Assembly: GCA_015222065.1 (NCBI GenBank)
Contig: JADFUQ010000209.1
Location: 1 to 30,458 of the forward strand
From: Bacteroidota bacterium
GTDB taxonomy: Bacteria; Bacteroidota; Bacteroidia; Bacteroidales; VadinHA17
Direction: 5' to 3'
DNA: 30,458 nt
In this document: positions 25,062 through 30,458 of the stretch, in pieces
Layout of the letters: each line of letters starts with the position of its first letter
How positions within the stretch are numbered: position 1 is the stretch's first letter
Program-made: the position numbers and the translations under genes
Notes under the pieces: generated by a model
Databases searched by the model: none
Told to the model about the DNA's origin: nothing
Seen by the model: the letters and a program-made list of their open reading frames with translations, nothing else

Positions 25062-27371
25062 TTACTGATCCAAAATAATCAGCTTGCTATGAAAGATTAA
25101 ATTGCCGTATTGAATTTTAATAAAATATATTCCTCTGGAAAATGAGGCAACAGATACAGGATTGCTTACCAATTCTGATGTATTTCCGAATGTCCTTGAA
25201 TATTCTACCTTTCCTAAAGCATTAAATATTTCAATACGATGATTTACTTCATCAGGTAGGTTTGTTTGGATATATAAAGTTCCGTAAACAGGATTTGGGA
25301 ATATTGTATAGGGTATATCAAAATTATCTATTAATTGATTTAATAAAATAGCAGGCCGTTTAATGGCAAAATATTTCAGACCTTCAACGTTCTCAAGCCA
25401 GTGAATATAGGTTTTGGGCTCATTCCACCTGTTCATATGATCAATAATCAAAGGGGAATAAATCTCCTTGAATTCTTCAATTTTGCTGATTACCAGGCCT
25501 GGTTCAAAAGTGGAATTTAAAAGATAAATAAACCTGGCATAAAACTGATCTCTGAATTCTTTATTTTTTAATAAACTTCGGAAGAGAAACGTTGCAGATT
25601 CCCTGAAGACATAATACCTGTCATCATCAATTGTATTCTCTACCAAATGATTATATGAATCCTTGACAAAACACCAATCGCAATCATAAAACAACCAGCG
25701 CCATTTACTGTCATCGGTCCTTGAGTGCCAATATTTCATATTAGAATCAGGCCAGTCAAAATTTGCAAAGTAGAGTTGGGAAATGTAATAATCAATGTAA
25801 TTATTAATATCTATCTTAGATTTAATGTACTCATAATTTTTTGGATCCTGAATATTGTTTGCGGCAATGAAATTAATCAAAGCATGATAATCCAGATTAT
25901 CCCCTTCAATCACTTCTTCCTGATAAAATCCTATGGCAATCATATCTAAATTCTCAGGATCTCTGTTATGGTTGTTTTCAATATAATATTTGTCCACTCT
26001 CTCCCTGAGATTATGAATCCCCCAATATTCTCCGTTTATGAAAACTACAGAGGGTCTGAAGGCCTGAATATCCATATTTAATTCCTTTACAAGTTCATGG
26101 CATAATTCGTCTTTAAAAAAGGTTTTGGAAATGTCTCCAAGCGTGGTTCGGATCAGAAATCCATGAAAGCTATTTATATCTTTATCCTGGAATATTTTAT
26201 AGTTAATACGTTCTTTACCATATTTTGCCCTGGAATATACTTTCAATGTTTTTTGTGATGCATTTCTCGAACCTCTGCCATGTATTCTTACTCCAACGTC
26301 CTGTTCAAAAGCTAAACTGCCATTCGTGTTAAAAAATTCCAGATGTACAGGTCTTTCCCATTCTGAGCCACTTTGAGAATAATTACCTTCTTCAAACCTG
26401 CCTTCACCATTTTTGTTAATACCAGCAACATAAATCCCTTTTTTATTTCCAAAAAAACTATTTTTTTCAGTTGAGATCGAAATTAAAGTTACAGGATATC
26501 TTCTGAAAATATCATTACCAATGAAATATGTATTTGTTACAATATTACTTGAAGGGCATCCATCATTAATGGCAACAGCTCGTATTACATTAACCTTAAA
26601 AACTTCATCCTTAGGCGGTTTCCAAAACGGTCCAGTACTAATTTCTGAAATTTCGTTTTCTTCACCTATTTTACTTTTGATTGTAATCGGCTTCAAATAT
26701 TCAAATGATTCTTCATCTGGAATTGATCCGTCGGTACTGTAGAATATTCTTGTAGAATCAGAAGTTTTCGAAATCTCTAATTCAAAAATATTGGAGTAAT
26801 GACCCCCATCGTGGGAGAAGAACAGGGTGTCTTCAACAATTCTGATACTTTTTATACTATTTTCATTATTTGTGAATCCAGGAGATGGATTGGTGAAATA
26901 ATATTTTTCCCCGGAACCATCAGGTTTATACCCTAAAGATATATTACTTGGGATGCATACAGGTGAATATTCATCAATCTTGTTGCTTTTTGAATCAAAC
27001 AAAACAACCGGATCAAGGCCACTCTTAATTCTAAAATTAGTATGCAGGTATTCACTATTTCTTCTGTCCTTTCCTGAAGCAAATACAAGTAGATATTGAG
27101 TTGGATTTAGTATTATCTCAGGAAAGATCCATTTAAATTGGTCTATAGTATCATCACTAATTCCCCAATTTTCCAGATTAACCGGGATCTCGCCGGCATT
27201 ATATATTTCAATCCAATCGGGAAAATCACCATCTTCATCTGATATTGTCCATTTGTTGGAAGCCATTACCTCATTAATAACAACTTTCTGTGCAACGACT
27301 GCCAAATTAAATACCGAAAGGTTTAATAGAAATATTATTAGAACTATAGTATAGTTTTTTTTGAAATCCAT
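25062..27371 (-). CDS. T9SS-exported lamin-tail / CotH kinase-family surface protein
   Basis: A 769-residue secreted protein with parts in this order: signal peptide (1-28, cleaved near VVAQ); lamin-tail domain (about 29-165: VVINEVMASN, DWIEIYNAGE, LENWGISDD); a chitobiase-type C-terminal-like domain (about 190-285: RIFYSTDGSIPDE, VIRAVAI); a CotH domain (about 290-650); and a T9SS type A sorting domain (about 690-769: IFPNPVYGTLYI, IEIFNALGKVEY, GIYFIKIQYGN, KLIIL). The CotH part has VRIHGRGSR, FFKDEL, VFINGEYWGIHNLRERVD and WRWLFYDCDWCF. CotH of Bacillus spores is an atypical protein kinase; related bacterial proteins are mostly untested. Export and attachment would need a working T9SS. 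It starts 10 bp after the small barrel gene behind it and is probably co-transcribed with it. Confidence 0.92.
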   Translation of the reverse strand: MDFKKNYTIVLIIFLLNLSVFNLAVVAQKVVINEVMASNKWTISDEDGDFPDWIEIYNAGEIPVNLENWGISDDTIDQFKWIFPEIILNPTQYLLVFASGKDRRNSEYLHTNFRIKSGLDPVVLFDSKSNKIDEYSPVCIPSNISLGYKPDGSGEKYYFTNPSPGFTNNENSIKSIRIVEDTLFFSHDGGHYSNIFELEISKTSDSTRIFYSTDGSIPDEESFEYLKPITIKSKIGEENEISEISTGPFWKPPKDEVFKVNVIRAVAINDGCPSSNIVTNTYFIGNDIFRRYPVTLISISTEKNSFFGNKKGIYVAGINKNGEGRFEEGNYSQSGSEWERPVHLEFFNTNGSLAFEQDVGVRIHGRGSRNASQKTLKVYSRAKYGKERINYKIFQDKDINSFHGFLIRTTLGDISKTFFKDELCHELVKELNMDIQAFRPSVVFINGEYWGIHNLRERVDKYYIENNHNRDPENLDMIAIGFYQEEVIEGDNLDYHALINFIAANNIQDPKNYEYIKSKIDINNYIDYYISQLYFANFDWPDSNMKYWHSRTDDSKWRWLFYDCDWCFVKDSYNHLVENTIDDDRYYVFRESATFLFRSLLKNKEFRDQFYARFIYLLNSTFEPGLVISKIEEFKEIYSPLIIDHMNRWNEPKTYIHWLENVEGLKYFAIKRPAILLNQLIDNFDIPYTIFPNPVYGTLYIQTNLPDEVNHRIEIFNALGKVEYSRTFGNTSELVSNPVSVASFSRGIYFIKIQYGNLIFHSKLIILDQ

Positions 27372-27381
27372 GTTTCAAAAA

Positions 27382-27993
27382 CTAGAACATGAAGCCAATT
27401 CTTAAAGAGATCATATCAAAATTCAGATTCTCCGTATAGATATTTATATCAAAAGTCTCATAGTCAATTTTTGCAAATTGATGTTTAAAGTTGATATTTA
27501 TCATAATATTATAGTTGTCTTTTACGTCAAATATACGACCAAATCCGGTACTAAATAACAGACCTCCTTTATAATTATAGTTATCATAATTATTAAAGTC
27601 CTTATCCCATGCAAAAGAATATCCCATTTGAAAAGACAGATAGGGTGCATCTTTCTTTTTCTTTATTAATCCTTTAAAACTAAGAAATATAGGAATAAAT
27701 GTCTCAGTGTCAAACTTTTCAATTCCTAATCCTAATCCGTAATAAATTCTTGAACTAATTTTTATATCAAATAAATATTGAAAAGTAGCTCCTGACTCAA
27801 AAATGAAATTTTCCTTTACAATTTGCCCTCCCAGGGTATATCCGGCTTCTATGCTATGTTTCAGATCAATCTTATCCTTTTTCTTCGAATTCTCCTGACC
27901 AAAGGCATAATTCTTTAAACTAATAGCAAGTAACAGAATAAAAGAAAAACATAGTATAAACTTTGAATATTTAGAGGTTAGTGCTCGTTTCAT
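27382..27993 (-). CDS. outer-membrane beta-barrel protein, unknown function
   Basis: A 203-residue protein with a signal peptide (hydrophobic about 12-28, cleaved near YAFGQ), then a lysine-rich stretch and about eight amphipathic beta strands (HSIEAGYTLGGQ, IYYGLGLGIEKF, PYLSFQMGYSF, LLFSTGFGRIF). It ends in IGFMF, a typical outer-membrane closing strand. The size suits an eight-stranded barrel. I cannot name a family. It is the first gene of a pair with the CotH protein, 10 bp apart, so it may help display that protein or simply be co-expressed. Confidence 0.78.
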   Translation of the reverse strand: MKRALTSKYSKFILCFSFILLLAISLKNYAFGQENSKKKDKIDLKHSIEAGYTLGGQIVKENFIFESGATFQYLFDIKISSRIYYGLGLGIEKFDTETFIPIFLSFKGLIKKKKDAPYLSFQMGYSFAWDKDFNNYDNYNYKGGLLFSTGFGRIFDVKDNYNIMININFKHQFAKIDYETFDINIYTENLNFDMISLRIGFMF

Positions 27994-28097
27994 TTTTAAT
28001 TATTAAATGATAATTGTGCTGAACCTATAGATCAATTTAACGAAGATGACACAAATTTTGATTACCCGGAGCTACGCAAAAAATAGTCAAACAGATA

Positions 28098-30161
28098 TTA
28101 TTTTTGCAGTAGGTTATACGTTTCGATTTGCGCTCTTATCTTAGTATTGTTATTTGTAGATTTGATTATATTATTATGTTTTGAATCCAGTACCCTTGCC
28201 TTAGTATTATCAGATAGTTGAAGCCTTAGAATTTCCATCACTTCTTTTTTAATATCTTCATCAAGAACCGGGAAGCCCAACTCAATCCTTCTGTTAAGAT
28301 TTCTGTTCATCCAATCTGCAGAGGCCATATATATTTCATTTTGATCATCATTATTAAAGATAAAAACTCTTGCATGTTCCAGGAATCTGTCAACAATTCT
28401 TGTAATGGTTATATTTTTACTAAACTGCTTACCAGGGATCAGACAACATATTCCTCTAACAATTAAATTAATTTTAACTCCTTTTTGGCTGGCTTCGTAT
28501 AACTTGTCTATCATCTTTTTATTATCCAGTCCATTCATTTTTAATATTATCCATGCTGGTTTGCCTTTTTCAGCATTGTCTATCTCTCTGTCAATTTTCC
28601 TGGTTAATTCATCCTTAATATTGAACTGAGCAATCAGTAAATATTTGAAATCAAATTGATTATCCTGGTTTTCCAGGTATTTAAAGAGATTTTTCAGCTC
28701 ACCTGTTATATTTTCATTGCTGGTAAATAATCCATGGTCAGCATATATTTTAGCTGTCTTTTCGTTAAAATTACCTGTACTTAAAAAAGCATAGGCATCC
28801 TTTTTATTTTTCCCGGGTTTTCTTAAAATAAGGGTACCTTTTGCATGGACTTTGAGACCGGGAATACTGTAAATAATCTTAATGCCTGATTTTTTCATTA
28901 ATTTTGCAAAGTGTAGATTTGCATGCTCATCAAACCGGGCTTTTACTTCAACGAACACGGTAACTTTTTTGCCATTTCTGACCGCATTGATCAGGGCATT
29001 AATTACTGAAGAATCCGCAGCAACACGATACTGAGTGGTTTTGATCTCCTTAACTTTAGGATCAATTGCAGCCTCATTCAGGAATCGGATAACCGGGTCG
29101 TAGGAATGATAGGGAAAATGCAACATCCAATCTCTTTCAGTAATAGCTTCAAGCATTGAACTATATTGCTCAAGATCTCTATTGTATAAAGGGGGTAAAA
29201 ATTCATTTTCCAGATCAGGGGATAATGGGTTAGGAAAAGAAAACAGATCTGAAAAATTATGATATTTCCCTCCCGGAACCAGGTCCTTTTTTGAAAGTTT
29301 AAACGTACCCTTTAATAAAGTCAGAAAATCCCCCGGGATATTATTATCAAAAAGGAATCTTGAAGGAACGCCTGTTTTCCTTTTTACTAAACTCTTGCTG
29401 ATCTTTTCAATGAGGTCACCGGTAAATTCATCGTCTATCCCCAGATCAGCATCCCTTGAGAGTTTTATGCAATATGACGAGCTTATTTCATACCCCGGAA
29501 ATAATGCATCCAGATTATGCCGGATAATATCATCAAGAAACATAATATAATGCTTCCCATTTGCTTCCGGTAATTCAATAAATCTGGGTAGTTTATCAGT
29601 TGGTACATTTACAATGGCATAACGCCTTTTTCGTTTCTTTTTTATGTCATCTTTTTTTAGTAATTTTTTGAATAATTTTATAGCCATGTAAATGACATCA
29701 TCCTGCAGGAAAGGTGAGATTTTCCCTTTTATTAATAATACTGGCTGGAGATAAGGTATTACTTGCTCATAAAAAAAATTGGTGATGAATTCTTTGTGTG
29801 ATTTTTGCAGATCCTCATCCTGAAGCAATATAATGTTGTTGCTTTTAAGTTCAGGAACAAGTTCTTTCCAGAATATCCTTCCAAATTCATTCAGTTGTTT
29901 ATTTACTATACTGAGAACATCTTTTAATATTTTTTCCGGATCAGATCTTCGTTCTCCTGTGTTCTCATCAAACTGATTTAGTTGCCTTCGATATGATGCA
30001 ACCCTTACCTTAAAGAACTCATCTAAATTGGAAGAATAAATTGCTAAAAATCTCAATCTTTCGTATAATGGGACACTTTTATCTTTAGCTTCTTCAAGCA
30101 CCCTATTATTAAAAGATAACCAGCTTAAATCACGGTTTATGTATTTCTGAGTCGGTACCAT
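28098..30161 (-). CDS. ppk1: polyphosphate kinase 1
   Basis: Ppk1 reversibly transfers the terminal phosphate of ATP to inorganic polyphosphate. The 687-residue protein has the full family layout: N domain with YINRDLSWLSFNNRVLEEA and SSNLDEFFKVRV; head domain with SYCIKLSRDADL; and two phospholipase-D-like catalytic domains. The first catalytic domain has HFPYHSYDPV, TQYRVA and the phosphorylated His439 in LKVHAKG, with FLSTGNFNEKTA. The second has IVRGICCLIPG, H596 in RFLEHARVF, and MASADWMNRNLNRRIE. Length is normal. It is preceded by a possible -7 box and followed by the small barrel gene after 104 bp. The neighbour behind it is a probable SpoIIE-type phosphatase. Confidence 0.96.
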   Translation of the reverse strand: MVPTQKYINRDLSWLSFNNRVLEEAKDKSVPLYERLRFLAIYSSNLDEFFKVRVASYRRQLNQFDENTGERRSDPEKILKDVLSIVNKQLNEFGRIFWKELVPELKSNNIILLQDEDLQKSHKEFITNFFYEQVIPYLQPVLLIKGKISPFLQDDVIYMAIKLFKKLLKKDDIKKKRKRRYAIVNVPTDKLPRFIELPEANGKHYIMFLDDIIRHNLDALFPGYEISSSYCIKLSRDADLGIDDEFTGDLIEKISKSLVKRKTGVPSRFLFDNNIPGDFLTLLKGTFKLSKKDLVPGGKYHNFSDLFSFPNPLSPDLENEFLPPLYNRDLEQYSSMLEAITERDWMLHFPYHSYDPVIRFLNEAAIDPKVKEIKTTQYRVAADSSVINALINAVRNGKKVTVFVEVKARFDEHANLHFAKLMKKSGIKIIYSIPGLKVHAKGTLILRKPGKNKKDAYAFLSTGNFNEKTAKIYADHGLFTSNENITGELKNLFKYLENQDNQFDFKYLLIAQFNIKDELTRKIDREIDNAEKGKPAWIILKMNGLDNKKMIDKLYEASQKGVKINLIVRGICCLIPGKQFSKNITITRIVDRFLEHARVFIFNNDDQNEIYMASADWMNRNLNRRIELGFPVLDEDIKKEVMEILRLQLSDNTKARVLDSKHNNIIKSTNNNTKIRAQIETYNLLQK

Positions 30162-30188
30162 AATTTGTATCGCTAATTAATAATAATT

Positions 30189-30196
30189 CAAAGGTA
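30189..30196 (-). promoter_or_regulatory. candidate -7 element for ppk1
   Basis: On the minus strand this reads TACCTTTG, matching TAnnTTTG, 27 bp before the ppk1 start. A TTTG (30221-30224 on the minus strand) lies 24 bp further upstream, somewhat wider than the usual -33 spacing. Confidence 0.4.
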
Positions 30197-30272
30197 ATTA
30201 GTCTTATCAAAAAAAGTTTACAAAACAATTGACTGTCAAATTTTGTTAAAGTTTTTATTATTAAAAATTAAA

Positions 30273-30458
30273 TCAGCGGAAATTGATTTTCATCATTGTG
30301 AAATCATCCTCTAGAGTTTCTCCTTCATTAACCTTTATCAAATAATCATATAGATTGTCAATTTCAGTTGCATTTACATTTTGATTCTTTTTCAGGTAAT
30401 TTACCAGATCGTCAATTTTCATCATTTTCCCATTAGGTTGTTTAACCTCATAGGCTCC
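30273..30458 (-). CDS. C-terminal end of a probable SpoIIE/PP2C-type phosphatase, partial
   Basis: The last 61 codons of a gene entering from the right edge, ending with TGA at 30275-30273. The visible part ends GETLEDDFTMMKINFR, preceded by a helical region with KMMKIDDLVNYLKKN. The DD(F/I)T motif followed by a hydrophobic strand is how SpoIIE-family (PP2C-like) serine phosphatase domains end; the aspartate there binds metal. With so little visible the upstream domains are unknown. Confidence 0.65.
   Translation of the reverse strand, partial: GAYEVKQPNGKMMKIDDLVNYLKKNQNVNATEIDNLYDYLIKVNEGETLEDDFTMMKINFR

Noticed and set aside
1..30458. CRISPR arrays, insertion sequences, rRNA genes or prophage genes
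   Set aside because: No regularly spaced long repeats, no transposase or integrase motifs, and no rRNA or phage structural proteins were seen on either strand.

Overview
The window looks like a chromosomal segment from a member of the Bacteroidota, most likely the Bacteroidales/Marinilabiliales side. It is AT-rich, its genes mostly lack Shine-Dalgarno sites, and it carries several marks of the phylum: a type IX secretion (T9SS) C-terminal sorting domain, a PorQ remnant, a long PiT transporter with a cytoplasmic PhoU-like tail, a TonB-family transducer, a TonB-dependent receptor, DUF2490 and Omp85 barrels, and an HD-PycTM (DUF5706) protein. This assignment rests on protein families recognised by eye; no search was run.

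Layout. 1-5309: the N-terminal part of a secreted protein (minus), divergent from asd (lysine/threonine/peptidoglycan precursors), then convergent hflX, a TPR-like lipoprotein and a TonB-family protein with a clear terminator. 5572-10581: tRNA-Ala(GGC), then a TonB-dependent receptor facing it, then two decayed genes. These are the 3' end of porQ with an in-frame stop, and a PiT phosphate transporter whose last membrane part is missing so that its cytoplasmic tail lies in another frame. 10633-11829: an HD phosphohydrolase fused to a PycTM-type membrane effector domain. 11993-17682: a plus-strand cluster of a beta-propeller lipoprotein, a 1242-residue phosphoesterase/kinase-like/Omp85 fusion, and a PAP2 phosphatase. 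17975-23359: a signalling block of two related histidine kinases and a response-regulator cyclase. 23506-25045: a DUF2490 barrel and a second PAP2 protein, both without an ATG start. 25062-30458, minus strand: a T9SS-exported lamin-tail/CotH protein with a small outer-membrane barrel, polyphosphate kinase, and the last 61 residues of a probable SpoIIE/PP2C phosphatase.

How the parts may work together. Phosphate handling recurs (PiT, surface phosphoesterase fusion, two PAP2 phosphatases, Ppk1, a possible protein phosphatase). A second theme is signalling: the YfiR-domain kinase has a long periplasmic coiled-coil stalk and sits 6 nt upstream of a receiver-cyclase gene, so it probably controls cyclic nucleotide synthesis. 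The cyclase has unusual residues at the two purine-selecting positions. The best candidates for undescribed biology are the phosphatase/kinase-like/barrel fusion, the YfiR-kinase/cyclase operon, and the HD-PycTM protein.
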